Source: Brevibacterium senegalense
GTDB lineage: Bacteria > Actinomycetota > Actinomycetes > Actinomycetales > Brevibacteriaceae
NCBI RefSeq assembly: GCF_000285835.1
Contig: NZ_HE978600.1
Coordinates: 447,294 to 511,293 of the forward strand
Reading direction: 5' to 3'
Length of the DNA stretch: 64,000 bases
Positions 16,522 through 25,290 of the stretch are shown here, piece after piece. The position numbers and the translations under genes are program-made. The notes under the pieces are model-generated. The model had not been told where the DNA came from. It made no database searches and worked only from the letters and a program-made list of their open reading frames with translations. The stretch's first letter is position 1, and each line of letters opens with the position of its first letter.

Positions 16522-17376
16522 CTACGCGCAGTCCGGCAGTTCCACCGTCGAGAGGATGGTCGCGGACCCGATCGTGTCGTCCGGAGTCTCCGCCTCCGGG
16601 GGCGCTGCCAGTGCGGAGTCGACGAGAGCGCACTGCGCGTCCTCGTAGACGTGCGTCGCCGCCGGGGTCTCGACCTGCAGGGGCGTGAGCAGCGCCCACC
16701 CGTCGGGCCGGGCCAGCGCAGCGGTGAGCTCGTCCGCGTCGCCGGCCTCGGCGTCGACGGGCAGCGGCGATTCCCCGGAGACGTCCGGGTTCGCCTCGAC
16801 GGCCCCCAGCGACAGCGGGGTGCCGGAGGCGGGGTCGCCGGACACGCCCAGCGCGGGCACGACGCCGTGGCAGCCGCCCTCCCCCAGCGGGGCGACGGCG
16901 TCCGCGAGCGCCTCGTCGGCCTCGGCGGCGTCGCAGACGAGCGAACCCGCAGCCCACACGGGCACGACGGCGGCGGCCGGACGGGGGTAGTCGGCGCCCT
17001 CGGCCCCGTCCTCGTCGCTGTGGCCGCCCTCGTCGCTGTTGCCGTCGTCCCGGCTCGTGACGTCCACCGTCGCAGAGGCTCGCACCAGCAGCCCGTCATC
17101 CGCCGGCTGAGCGTCGAAGAGCGCGGAGATCCCGCCGATCTCCAGCGCCGGCAGGTCCGGCGCGACGAGCGTGCCGGCCAGTCCCACTGTGCGGGTGGCC
17201 CGCTGCTGGCGGGCCGCTTCCGCCTCCGCCGAGGCCGTGGCCGCCATCTCCGGATCCATCTCCGGGGCCGTCACCTCGACGGGCACGGGATCCGACGCGA
17301 GGTCGGTCCCCTGTTCGCAGCCGGACAGGACGAGCAGCCCGGCGCACAGCGCGGTCAGGACGATCGGACTCCTCAT
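16522..17376 (-). CDS. Lipoprotein of unknown function
   Basis: A 284-residue predicted lipoprotein: signal peptide with lipobox LSGC (Cys at residue 20), an Ala/Glu-rich helix (about 40-65), an acidic Ser/Gly/Asp linker, then a domain with three cysteines besides a C-terminal one (CDAAEAD, GCHGVV, CALVDS, PDCA), which could form disulfides outside the cell. I recognise no domain family. It converges on the siderophore-interacting protein gene and lies downstream of the IclR gene in the same orientation, 40 bp from the IclR stop, but no functional link is visible. Confidence 0.7.
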   Translation of the reverse strand: MRSPIVLTALCAGLLVLSGCEQGTDLASDPVPVEVTAPEMDPEMAATASAEAEAARQQRATRTVGLAGTLVAPDLPALEIGGISALFDAQPADDGLLVRASATVDVTSRDDGNSDEGGHSDEDGAEGADYPRPAAAVVPVWAAGSLVCDAAEADEALADAVAPLGEGGCHGVVPALGVSGDPASGTPLSLGAVEANPDVSGESPLPVDAEAGDADELTAALARPDGWALLTPLQVETPAATHVYEDAQCALVDSALAAPPEAETPDDTIGSATILSTVELPDCA

Positions 17377-17416
17377 GGGGAAAGCCTACGACGCCGCCCT
17401 GTCTGCCCCGGCGCCC

Positions 17417-18154
17417 TCACCGGAGGAGCTGCGCGACGCGGCGCTGGGAGGCCAGCAGGACGTCGGCGATCGATTCGGCGCCCAGGTCCTCGAGACGGGT
17501 GGCCGGCAGCGAGACGGACACGGCCGCGCGCAGCTCACCCGCACCGCCGAAGATCGCCACACCCACCCCGGCGATGTCCGTGCGCCACTCCGCGCGGTTG
17601 ACCGCGTACCCGCGCGTGATCGCGGCGGTCACGTGCCGTTCGATGTCGTCGCGGTCGAAGCCGGGAAGGTCCGCCTCCGCATCGAGGATCTGCTGCCGCT
17701 GCGCCGGGGGCATCGCCGCGAGCATCGCGCGGCCGGAGGCGGTGCTGTGGTGGGGCACGCGCGTGCCCAGCGCCAGGTAGGTGCGGATCGCGCCCACGCC
17801 GTCCGCGCGCGAGACGACGACCTGCGCGTCCCCGTCGCGGACCAGGAGGTGGACGGTCTCACCCACCTCCTCCCGGATCGCGGTGAGCTCGCCCTGCATG
17901 AGGGTCGCGAGGTCGCCGGCCGGTGCCGACCGCATGCCCATGAGCAGGGCCTTGTTCGTGAGCGCCCACTCCGAGCGGCCGTTCGGGCTGGCGGTGAGCC
18001 ACCCGGTCTCCCGCAGGGTCGAGAGGCACCGCAGCACCGTCGTCTTGGGCAGCCCCGTGAGGCGGGCGGTCTCCGACAGGCCCACGGGCTGGTGGCCGGC
18101 GACGGCCTCGAGCACGGCGAAGGCGTTGACGACGCTCTGGATGGGCTGGGACAT
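17417..18154 (-). CDS. IclR-family transcriptional regulator
   Basis: A 245-residue regulator with an N-terminal winged helix-turn-helix (LSETARLTGLPKTTVLRCLSTL, about residues 26-47) and a C-terminal GAF-like effector domain (about 75-240, with STASGRAMLA). IclR proteins usually govern an adjacent catabolic operon and bind its organic-acid substrate. It is divergent from the MmgE/PrpD operon, and the 165-bp gap contains two dyads placed to block that promoter. The ATG at 18154 has GGAG 8 nt upstream. Confidence 0.9.
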   Translation of the reverse strand: MSQPIQSVVNAFAVLEAVAGHQPVGLSETARLTGLPKTTVLRCLSTLRETGWLTASPNGRSEWALTNKALLMGMRSAPAGDLATLMQGELTAIREEVGETVHLLVRDGDAQVVVSRADGVGAIRTYLALGTRVPHHSTASGRAMLAAMPPAQRQQILDAEADLPGFDRDDIERHVTAAITRGYAVNRAEWRTDIAGVGVAIFGGAGELRAAVSVSLPATRLEDLGAESIADVLLASQRRVAQLLR

Positions 18155-18175
18155 GGACAGGACTCCGATCAGGCT

Positions 18176-18240
18176 GGTCCGCGCGGTTGACGCGGACCGC
18201 GGCGAGATCTACATTACCTAAGGAATGGACCACTGGTCCA
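18176..18240 (+). promoter_or_regulatory. Promoter of the MmgE/PrpD operon with two operator dyads
   Basis: The promoter is TTGACG (18187-18192), a 17-bp spacer and TACATT (18210-18215). Dyad 1, GGTCCGCG-N7-CGCGGACC (18176-18198), covers the -35. Dyad 2, TGGACCA-C-TGGTCCA (18226-18240), lies just past the -10 and covers the start of transcription. Both share the GGTCC/GGACC core, and their centres are 46 bp apart. The divergent IclR protein is the likely binder. Dyad 1 also lies upstream of iclR, so autoregulation is possible. Confidence 0.75.
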
Positions 18241-18319
18241 CCCAGCGGACCGTGCGATGCGGTGCGGCTCACGAACGACCACCGCCGAGGCCCCGCCCGG
18301 CGCGAAGGAGCACCTCCCG

Positions 18320-19732
18320 GTGACTGCGTCAGACCTCACCCAGCGCCTCGTCGACACGGCGGCCGCGTGGGACCATCCGGATCCCGTGGCCGCCGCCCGC
18401 GGTGCCGGCGTCGCCTTCGCAGACACCGTCGCCTGCGCGATCGCCGGCCTGGCCGACCCCGCCGTCGCCGCCTACGCCCGGGCGACCGGCCACTCCCCCT
18501 TCGACGCGACGATCCCCGCTGCGGACTTCGCACGGGCCACCGGTCTGGCCGCGCACGCGCTCGACTACGACGATGTGGACGACGCGACGATCAGCCATCC
18601 CTCGGCCGCGGTGGTCCCGGCTCTCCTGGCGGTCGCGCAGACTCGTCCGGGTGGGCATGCGAAACAGGGGGACCGCGCCCTCGCGCCGTCGGCCACGGGT
18701 GCAGAGTCCGCCACCGGCGCGGACGCCGTCGCAGCGCTGCACCGCGGTCTGGCCGTGGGTCGGATGCTGGGCGAGGCGCTGGGCGTGCGCGCGCACTACG
18801 AGGCCGGCTGGCACACGACCAGCACGATCGGGACCGTGGCCGCCGCGGCCGCGGTGGGCTCGCTGGCCGGGCTGGACACCGCGCGGATGCGCACCGCTTT
18901 CGGCATCGCCGGTTCGCTGGCGCAGGGCAGCCGGCAGAACTTCGGGTCGATGACGAAGCCGCTGCACGCCGGACAGGCCGCGCACAACGCGGTGCTGGCG
19001 GTGTCGCTGGCCCGCGAGGGCTTCACCGCTGACGCGGACCTCCTCGACGGGCCGCTGGGCTTCCTCGCCCTGCATCGCGGACCGGGGACCGCTTCCCCGG
19101 TCACGGACGCGGACCCCGCGATGCCGCACTTGAACGTCAAGCTCTACCCGTGCTGCTACTACACCCACGCGGCGGCGGACGCGGCCCGTGAGGTCCGGGA
19201 GGAGCTGGCGGGCGAGGCCACCATCCGCTCCGTCCACGTGACGGTCCAGCCCGGCGGCCTCGCCCCTCTCATCCACCCGCGGCCTGCGGACGGGACGCAG
19301 GCGAAATTCAGCATGGAGTACGTCATCGCCGCGATGCTGACGGACGGCGCGGTCACTCTGGGCACCTTCGCCCCGCAGACGGTCTCCCGGCCCGACCTCC
19401 AGGACCTGCTCACCCGGGTCACGACCGCCGAGGCCCCGGTCCCGCCGGCGGGTCCCGCCGCGTGGAACGCGGGCTACGCCGTCGTCGAGGCGACGCTGAC
19501 GGACGGCCGCACGGTCACCCGCCGCGTCGACCGTCCCCGCGGTCATGCGACCCGTCCCGTCGACGATGCCACGCTGCGGGCGAAGGTCGACGACTGCCTG
19601 ATCCATGCCGGCGCGGACGCCTCTCGCGCAGCACAGCTCTTCGAGACGCTCGTGCAGGTTGCTGAGCAGGAGTCCCTTGCAGACGTCGCCGCTCTCGTCG
19701 CGGATGTGGCGGGGGCAGGAGCAGCACGGTGA
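18320..19732 (+). CDS. MmgE/PrpD-family protein
   Basis: A 470-residue member of the 2-methylcitrate dehydratase / cis-aconitate decarboxylase superfamily. The N-terminal helical domain has the ALDYDDVDDATISHPSA active-site region (about residues 72-90); the RQNFGSMTKPLHAG segment and the KLYPCCYYTHAAADAA stretch follow. Members dehydrate, decarboxylate or epimerise tricarboxylic and amino-dicarboxylic acids, so the reaction cannot be named from sequence. The start is GTG at 18320, with AAGGAG 9 nt upstream. It leads an operon with a CoA-transferase and an acyl-CoA dehydrogenase (4-nt overlaps) under IclR-type control. No PrpB/PrpC genes are present, so it is not the methylcitrate cycle. Confidence 0.85.
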   Translation: MTASDLTQRLVDTAAAWDHPDPVAAARGAGVAFADTVACAIAGLADPAVAAYARATGHSPFDATIPAADFARATGLAAHALDYDDVDDATISHPSAAVVPALLAVAQTRPGGHAKQGDRALAPSATGAESATGADAVAALHRGLAVGRMLGEALGVRAHYEAGWHTTSTIGTVAAAAAVGSLAGLDTARMRTAFGIAGSLAQGSRQNFGSMTKPLHAGQAAHNAVLAVSLAREGFTADADLLDGPLGFLALHRGPGTASPVTDADPAMPHLNVKLYPCCYYTHAAADAAREVREELAGEATIRSVHVTVQPGGLAPLIHPRPADGTQAKFSMEYVIAAMLTDGAVTLGTFAPQTVSRPDLQDLLTRVTTAEAPVPPAGPAAWNAGYAVVEATLTDGRTVTRRVDRPRGHATRPVDDATLRAKVDDCLIHAGADASRAAQLFETLVQVAEQESLADVAALVADVAGAGAAR

Positions 19733-20928
19733 CCCACTCCCTTCGCAAGCCCCTCGACGGGGTGCTCGTCGTCGCCCTGGAACAGGCGGTCGCCGCTCCG
19801 TTCGCGTCGCGGCAGCTGGCCGATCTGGGAGCCCGCGTCATCAAGGTCGAGCGCCCCGGCGGAGGCGACTTCGCCCGCGCGTACGACGAGCACGTCGACG
19901 GCACCTCGTCCGCGTTCGTGTGGCTGGGTCGCGGCAAGGAGTCGGTCGTCCTCGATCTCAAGGACGAGGAGGGACGCCGCCGCCTCGAGCAGCTGCTGGA
20001 GCGGGCGGACGTCTTCATCCAGAACCTGTCTCCGGCCGCCGCGCGCCGTGCGGGACTGGACCCGGATTCCGTGCAAGCACGCCATCCCCGTGTCATCGCG
20101 TGCGGGATCTCCGGCTACGGGGAGGACGGCCCGCTGGCGACGGCGAAGGCCTACGACCTCCTGGTGCAGGGCGAATCCGGCCTCATCGATCTGACCGGCG
20201 ACGGCGAGATGCGCGCGAAGGTGGGCACGTCCATCGCGGACATCGCGGCCGGCTCCTACGCGTACTCGTCGATCCTCGCAGCCCTCCACCACCGCCTGCG
20301 GTTCGGCGAGGCCCTGCCGGTGAAGATCTCAATGCTCGAGGCACTGGCCGAGTGGGTGAGCTACCCGTACCTCTACGCCGCCCACTCCGGCGCGGCCCCG
20401 CTGCGGCGCGGCACCTCGCACGCGACGATCGCCCCCTACGGCGCGTTCGCCACCGGCGATGGCGGCCGGATCCTCTTCGCCGTCCAGAACGACCGGGAGT
20501 GGCGACGCTTCTGCAACGTCGTGCTGGGCGACCCCGCCCGCGCAGACGACCCCCTGTTCGCCGACCAGACGCGCCGCGTCACGCACGCGGACGCGCTCGA
20601 GTCACTCATCGAGGAGAGGCTGTCGACCCTCACCATCGACGAGGCCCGTGCCCTCCTCGAGCAGGCGGACATCGCGGTGGCCCGTCTCAACGGCATCGAC
20701 GCCCTGGGCGAGCACGAGCAGCTGCGCGCCCGCGACCGCTGGGTCGAGACCCCGCACCCCGGCGGCACTGCGGAGACGCTGCGCCCGCCGTGGAGCGTCC
20801 CGGCCGCCGGGGGCGACTTCGGCGCCGTCCCCGCACTGGGCGAGCACACGGAGTCCGTCCTTACCTGGCTGGACGAGGATCCGCCTTCCGCACCTGCACA
20901 TCCGCAACCCCTGAGGAGCCCCGCATGA
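19729..20928 (+). CDS. CaiB/BaiF (family III) CoA-transferase
   Basis: A 399-residue family III CoA-transferase, which moves CoA between carboxylic acids by way of enzyme-bound anhydrides and a ternary complex. The N-terminal LDGVLVVALEQAVAAPFASRQLADLGARVIKVERPGGGDFAR is the classic opening of the family, and the interlocked-dimer length is normal. It probably activates the pathway acid, or recycles CoA from a product, before the downstream dehydrogenase. It starts with GTG, whose GTGA overlaps the MmgE/PrpD stop, and its own stop overlaps the next ATG, so all three genes are translationally coupled. Confidence 0.88.
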   Translation: MTHSLRKPLDGVLVVALEQAVAAPFASRQLADLGARVIKVERPGGGDFARAYDEHVDGTSSAFVWLGRGKESVVLDLKDEEGRRRLEQLLERADVFIQNLSPAAARRAGLDPDSVQARHPRVIACGISGYGEDGPLATAKAYDLLVQGESGLIDLTGDGEMRAKVGTSIADIAAGSYAYSSILAALHHRLRFGEALPVKISMLEALAEWVSYPYLYAAHSGAAPLRRGTSHATIAPYGAFATGDGGRILFAVQNDREWRRFCNVVLGDPARADDPLFADQTRRVTHADALESLIEERLSTLTIDEARALLEQADIAVARLNGIDALGEHEQLRARDRWVETPHPGGTAETLRPPWSVPAAGGDFGAVPALGEHTESVLTWLDEDPPSAPAHPQPLRSPA

Positions 20929-22088
20929 CCACGACGTACGACGAGACCGAGACCCGGAAGGACCTGCGCAGCCTGGTCGACCAGATCTGCAGGGACTTCC
21001 CCGACACCTACTGGCAGAAGGTCGATGCGGAGGACGCGTACCCGGAGGACTTCGTCCAGGCGCTGACCGCGACTGGCGCCCTGGGCGCGCTCATCCCGGA
21101 GGAGTACGGGGGTCTGGGCCTGGGTCTGGGCGACGGCTCCGCGATCCTCGAGCAGATCAACTACAACGGCGCGAACTCCGGTGCGATCCATGCACAGCTG
21201 TACACGATGAACGCCGTCCTGCACCACGGCAGCGAGGAGCAGAAGAAGCAGTACCTGCCCCCGGTCGCGACGGGCGAGCTGCGCCTCCAGGCGTTCGGTG
21301 TGACCGAGCCGGGCGCCGGCACGGACACGACGAGCCTCTCGACCACCGCGGTGCGCGACGGCGACGAGTACGTCGTCAACGGCCAGAAGGTGTTCATCTC
21401 CCGCGTCCAGCAGTCGGACCTCATGCTGCTGCTGGCGCGGACGACGCCGCTGGACCAGGTGCAGAAGAAGTCCGACGGACTGTCGCTGTTCCTCATCGAC
21501 ATCCGCGATCTGCCGGGGCTCACGATCAACCCCATCAAGACGATGATCAACCACGCGACGACGGAGCTGTTCTTCGACGACATGCGCATCCCCGCCTCGT
21601 CGCTCATCGGCGAGGAGGGCAAGGGCTTCAAGTACATCCTCACCGGCATGAACGCGGAGAGGATCCTCATCGCCAGCGAGTGCATCGGCGACGGCCGCTG
21701 GTTCATCGAGCGCGCCGTCGAGTACTCGAAGGACCGCGTCGTCTTCAACCGTCCCATCGGCTCGAACCAGGGCATCCAGTTCCCCATCGCCCGTGCGCAC
21801 GTCGAGCTCGAGGCCGCTGACCTCATGCGCTGGAAGGCCGCCGACCTGTTCGACGCGGGCAAGCCCTGCGGCGCGGAGGCGAACATGGCGAAGATGCTGG
21901 CGTCCGAGGCGTCGTGGCAGGCGGCGGACACCTGCCTGCAGACGCACGGCGGCTTCGGCATGACGCAGGAGTACAACATCGAGCGGAAGTTCCGCGAGAC
22001 GCGCCTCTACCAGATCGCCCCGATCTCCACGAACCTCATCCTGTCGTTCGTGGGCCAGCACGTGCTGGGCATGCCCCGCTCGTTCTGA
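20925..22088 (+). CDS. Acyl-CoA dehydrogenase of the catabolic island
   Basis: A 387-residue acyl-CoA dehydrogenase of regular length. IPEEYGGLG (about 49-57), FGVTEPGAGTDTT (about 124-136), and the C-terminal THGGFGMTQEYNIERKFRETR are visible. At the position where most family members have the catalytic Glu (YEGT-like), this protein has IAPIST, so the base must come from elsewhere or the chemistry may differ. It follows the CoA-transferase with ATGA overlap and probably oxidises the acyl-CoA made there. CTGAGGAG supports the start. A strong hairpin follows 92 bp after the stop. Confidence 0.9.
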   Translation: MTTTYDETETRKDLRSLVDQICRDFPDTYWQKVDAEDAYPEDFVQALTATGALGALIPEEYGGLGLGLGDGSAILEQINYNGANSGAIHAQLYTMNAVLHHGSEEQKKQYLPPVATGELRLQAFGVTEPGAGTDTTSLSTTAVRDGDEYVVNGQKVFISRVQQSDLMLLLARTTPLDQVQKKSDGLSLFLIDIRDLPGLTINPIKTMINHATTELFFDDMRIPASSLIGEEGKGFKYILTGMNAERILIASECIGDGRWFIERAVEYSKDRVVFNRPIGSNQGIQFPIARAHVELEAADLMRWKAADLFDAGKPCGAEANMAKMLASEASWQAADTCLQTHGGFGMTQEYNIERKFRETRLYQIAPISTNLILSFVGQHVLGMPRSF

Positions 22089-22179
22089 GTCTCACGGGAC
22101 GAACCCGGACCTCCGGGTCCTCGGACCCGCCCCTACACTGACTCCCGGTCCGCACCCGGACCCGCCATCTCCAGCGCTC

Positions 22180-22209
22180 CCCCGTCCGGCACACCCCCGC
22201 CGGACGGGG
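22180..22209 (+). terminator. Hairpin between the dehydrogenase and the TRAP genes
   Basis: CCCCGTCCGGC and GCCGGACGGGG form a perfect 11-bp stem with an 8-nt loop and no T tract. It probably ends or attenuates the MmgE/PrpD transcript. A possible -10 (TACACT, 22135-22140) lies upstream, so it may instead be in the TRAP leader. The rest of 22089-22302 shows no gene. Confidence 0.6.
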
Positions 22210-22302
22210 CGACCGCGCCGGGCGACGACGCCCGGCCGCGCACCTGATCCGTGCGTCACCGCCGTCGCACCTCTCACCCGAACCCCACAGGAATCAGATT
22301 CC

Positions 22303-23349
22303 ATGTCACCCACACCACCGTCGCTCGGTCGGAGGTCATTGCTGACCCTCGCGGCCGCGGCGCCCCTGCTGGCCGCCGCCGGCTGTGCCCCCGGCGCGGC
22401 CGCAGACGGCCTCCGCCCCGACGGCGCGCTGCGCGTCGCCACCTACATCACCCCCGGCTACACGGACCTCTACCCCGGCATCGAGCGCTTCAACGAGGTG
22501 CTCGATGAGCATCTGGGCGCGGGCGTCGTCGACTTCTTCGACTCCGGCGCGCTCCTGAATGCGGAGCAGCTGGTCCCCGGAATGCTGCGCGGCATCACGG
22601 ATGTGGGGTTCCAGACCTCCAGCTACGTCTCCGCGAGCTTCCCGATCCTGGGGGCGGCGGAGCTGCCCTTCATCAACGACGGGTTCGAGCAGATGCGCCG
22701 CGCGCTGGCACCCGACTCCCCGCTCATCGCCCTCATCAACGAGACGCTGGAGCCGCAGGGCATGTCGAGCATCGGCGCGATGCCGTGCACGGAGCAGTGG
22801 ATCTTCACGGTCGACCGGCCGATCACCGCCCCGGACGACCTGCGCGGGCTTCGAATCCGCACCGCCGGCCACGTCGAGGGCGAGATGGTGAAGTCGATGG
22901 GCGCCGCCCCGGTCTCCATGTCCTCGGCGGAGCTGTACGAGGCCCTGGAGCGCGGCACGATCGACGGCATGGTGTCCTACCTGGGCACGATCGTCTCCCG
23001 CGGGCTGCAGGACATCCTCAAGTACGGCACCCGCGCGCACTTCGGCGCCTACAGCGTAGACGCGTACGCGAACACCGCCTGGCTCCAGGACACCTCGTCC
23101 GAGGTCCAGGACGCCCTGCACGACGCCGGTGCCGTCTACGCCCAGGAGGGCACGGACACCCAGTTCAGGATCTACGAGGACGACTACCTGCCCCTCGTCG
23201 AGGAGTCCTCGCTGGAGGTCATCGACCTCGATGAGACCCAGACCGACGCGTTCCGCGACGCGACCGGCTCCGTCGTCGACTGGTGGAAGTCGAAGGTGGG
23301 CGATGACGATCTCGCCGACCGCGCACTGGCACTCGTGAAGGAGGCGTGA
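22303..23349 (+). CDS. dctP: TRAP transporter substrate-binding lipoprotein
   Basis: A 348-residue solute-binding protein of the DctP family. The N-terminus has a twin-Arg-like start (GRRSLLTLAAAAPLL) followed by the lipobox AAGC, so it should be anchored outside the membrane. The body has the DctP pattern, including the helix-strand TDVGFQTSSYV and LRGLRIRTAG, where the Arg usually binds the substrate carboxylate. It delivers an organic acid to DctQM. AGGAA precedes the ATG, and dctQ overlaps its stop by one base. The ligand is unknown but presumably is what the neighbouring island degrades. Confidence 0.9.
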   Translation: MSPTPPSLGRRSLLTLAAAAPLLAAAGCAPGAAADGLRPDGALRVATYITPGYTDLYPGIERFNEVLDEHLGAGVVDFFDSGALLNAEQLVPGMLRGITDVGFQTSSYVSASFPILGAAELPFINDGFEQMRRALAPDSPLIALINETLEPQGMSSIGAMPCTEQWIFTVDRPITAPDDLRGLRIRTAGHVEGEMVKSMGAAPVSMSSAELYEALERGTIDGMVSYLGTIVSRGLQDILKYGTRAHFGAYSVDAYANTAWLQDTSSEVQDALHDAGAVYAQEGTDTQFRIYEDDYLPLVEESSLEVIDLDETQTDAFRDATGSVVDWWKSKVGDDDLADRALALVKEA

Positions 23350-23882
23350 TGCGGAAGACGTTCGACTCCCTCCTCTCCGTCACCCAGGCCCTCCGCATGC
23401 TGTCGGGGATCGTGATCGTGGCCGTCATGCTCATCACCGGCTACGACGTCGTCATGCGGTACGTGTTCGCGCGTCCGCTCGACTGGTCGATCACGATCTC
23501 CATGGTGGGGCTCGTGACGATCGTGCTGCTGACCGTCCCGGACCTCGAGGCCCGCAACGAGCACATCGCGATGGACCTCTTCTACCGGGGCTTCGGACCG
23601 AAGAAGTCACTCATCGCGGACGTCGTCACGATGGTCGCGACCACCCTCTTCTGCGCCGTCTCCGGCGTGGTCGCCGCGATCACCGCCGTCCACTTCCTCA
23701 CGGCGGACCTCCGGACGGCCGGCACCTTCAATCTGCCGATCTGGATCGGCTACGCCCTCGTCGCACTGGGTCTCCTCCTGGCGGCGCTCATGTCCGTCCT
23801 GCGTTTCGCCCTGACCCGTCAGTCGACGACCGCGGACGCTCCGGACTCGCTCGAGACCCAGGAGGGAAGCGCTCATGCTTGA
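23349..23882 (+). CDS. dctQ: TRAP transporter small membrane subunit
   Basis: A 177-residue DctQ-type subunit with four membrane segments; TGYDVVMRYVFARPLDWS is the family hallmark. It forms the Na+-dependent permease with DctM. The ATG at 23349 lies in TGATG with the dctP stop and has AAGGAGG just upstream; a GTG one codon earlier is possible. It overlaps dctM by 8 nt. Confidence 0.9.
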   Translation: MRKTFDSLLSVTQALRMLSGIVIVAVMLITGYDVVMRYVFARPLDWSITISMVGLVTIVLLTVPDLEARNEHIAMDLFYRGFGPKKSLIADVVTMVATTLFCAVSGVVAAITAVHFLTADLRTAGTFNLPIWIGYALVALGLLLAALMSVLRFALTRQSTTADAPDSLETQEGSAHA

Positions 23883-25182
23883 TGTCCTCGCCGTCAGCGC
23901 GGCCGTCGTCCTGCTGCTGGTCCTCGTCTACCTGCGCACCCCCATCTTCATCGCGCTGGGATCGTCCGGCCTCCTGGGGCTGCTCCTGCTGGAGGGCCCG
24001 CGCGGCCTCCAGCAGATTCCCGTCGCGTTCGTGAGTCAGCTGGAGAGCTACTCGCTGGTCGCCGCTCCCATGTACATCCTCATGGGCGAGATCCTGGCGG
24101 TGGGCGGCCTGGGCCGCGCGATCTTCCGGTTCGCCCATGCATGGCTGGGCCGCCTCCCCGGCGGTCTGGGCGTCACCGCGGTCGGGTCGTCGACCGTGTT
24201 CGGCGCGCTGTCCGGCGTGAGCCTCTCCGCCGTCACCGTCGTGGGACGCATGGCGGTCCCGGAGATGCTGGCGCGCGGCTACCGTCCCAGCTTCGCGACC
24301 GGTGCGGTCGTGGCCTCCGGCGCGCTGGCCATGCTCATCCCGCCCAGCCTCATGTTCATCCTCTACTCCTCGGTCTCCGGCGAGAGCATCGGCGCGCTGT
24401 TCGCCGGCGGCATCATCCCCGGTCTGCTGCTCGCCGCACTCATGGCGCTCTTCGTCGTCGTCATGGCCTCCGTCAAACCGGAGCTGGCGCCCCGGGCGGA
24501 TGAGGGCATCACGTGGAAGGACCGCCTCGACGCCCTCGTGAAGGTCGCGCCCGCGCTCATCCTCATCATCATCGTGCTGGGCTCGATCTACACGGGCATC
24601 GCGACGGCGACGGAGGCGGCGGCGATCGGCGCGATCGGCGCCTTCCTGGTCGTGGGCGTCTTCGACCGGGCGCTCACGTGGGAGAACATCAAGAGGATCA
24701 TCGTCGGCACGACTCAGATCTCCGGCTCCCTCCTCATCATCGTGGGGTCCGCCTTCGTCTTCACCCAGATGCTCGTCGTCGTCCGCGCGGCGGAGGCCCT
24801 CACCTCGTTCGTGAGCGGCCTGTCCGTGCCGTCGTGGCTCATCGTCATCGTGCTGCTCGTCATCGTCATGGCGCTGGGCTGCCTCATCGACGCGGCCTCG
24901 CTCATGCTCGTCATCACGCCGATCCTGCTGCCGATCTTCACGGAGCTGGGCTACGACCCGCTGTGGGTGGGCGTCGTCCTCGTCGTGACCCTCGAAACCG
25001 CGGTCATCACCCCGCCGGTGGGCCTCAACCTGTACGCGATGAAATCCGTCGTGCCGCAGGTGGACATCGGCGCGATCATCCGCGGCGCGCTGCCGTACCT
25101 CGCGATCGAGTTCGGCCTCCTCGTCCTCATGGTCTTCGTGCCGGAGCTGGCGACCTGGTTCCCCTCGCTCACCGCGACGTGA
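23875..25182 (+). CDS. dctM: TRAP transporter large permease subunit
   Basis: A 435-residue DctM-type subunit with about 11-12 membrane segments. The glycine-rich ALSGVSLSAVTVVGRMAVPEM, the AMLIPPSLMFILYSSVSGESIGALFAGGIIPGLLLA stretch and the ETAVITPPVGLNLYAMK end segment are typical. It carries out Na+-driven uptake of the acid bound by DctP. It is the last gene before a very stable hairpin at 25203-25248. Confidence 0.92.
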   Translation: MLDVLAVSAAVVLLLVLVYLRTPIFIALGSSGLLGLLLLEGPRGLQQIPVAFVSQLESYSLVAAPMYILMGEILAVGGLGRAIFRFAHAWLGRLPGGLGVTAVGSSTVFGALSGVSLSAVTVVGRMAVPEMLARGYRPSFATGAVVASGALAMLIPPSLMFILYSSVSGESIGALFAGGIIPGLLLAALMALFVVVMASVKPELAPRADEGITWKDRLDALVKVAPALILIIIVLGSIYTGIATATEAAAIGAIGAFLVVGVFDRALTWENIKRIIVGTTQISGSLLIIVGSAFVFTQMLVVVRAAEALTSFVSGLSVPSWLIVIVLLVIVMALGCLIDAASLMLVITPILLPIFTELGYDPLWVGVVLVVTLETAVITPPVGLNLYAMKSVVPQVDIGAIIRGALPYLAIEFGLLVLMVFVPELATWFPSLTAT

Positions 25183-25202
25183 CGCTCGCCTGACATCCCC
25201 TT

Positions 25203-25248
25203 GTGCACCCTCGTGCCCCCGGTCCAGACTGGGGACACGAGGGTGTAC
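25203..25248 (+). terminator. Long hairpin after dctM
   Basis: CACCCTCGTG (25206-25215) pairs perfectly with CACGAGGGTG (25236-25245). The inner arms CCCCGGTC/GACTGGGG continue the stem almost to a two-base turn, and the outer GTG/TAC extends it by three pairs, giving about 20 pairs. It probably ends the TRAP operon; it lies 43 bp before the oxidase gene. Confidence 0.75.
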
Positions 25249-25290
25249 CGCTTCACAGTCCGCGATGGGGCTGACGGGTGAGGGGATGGG

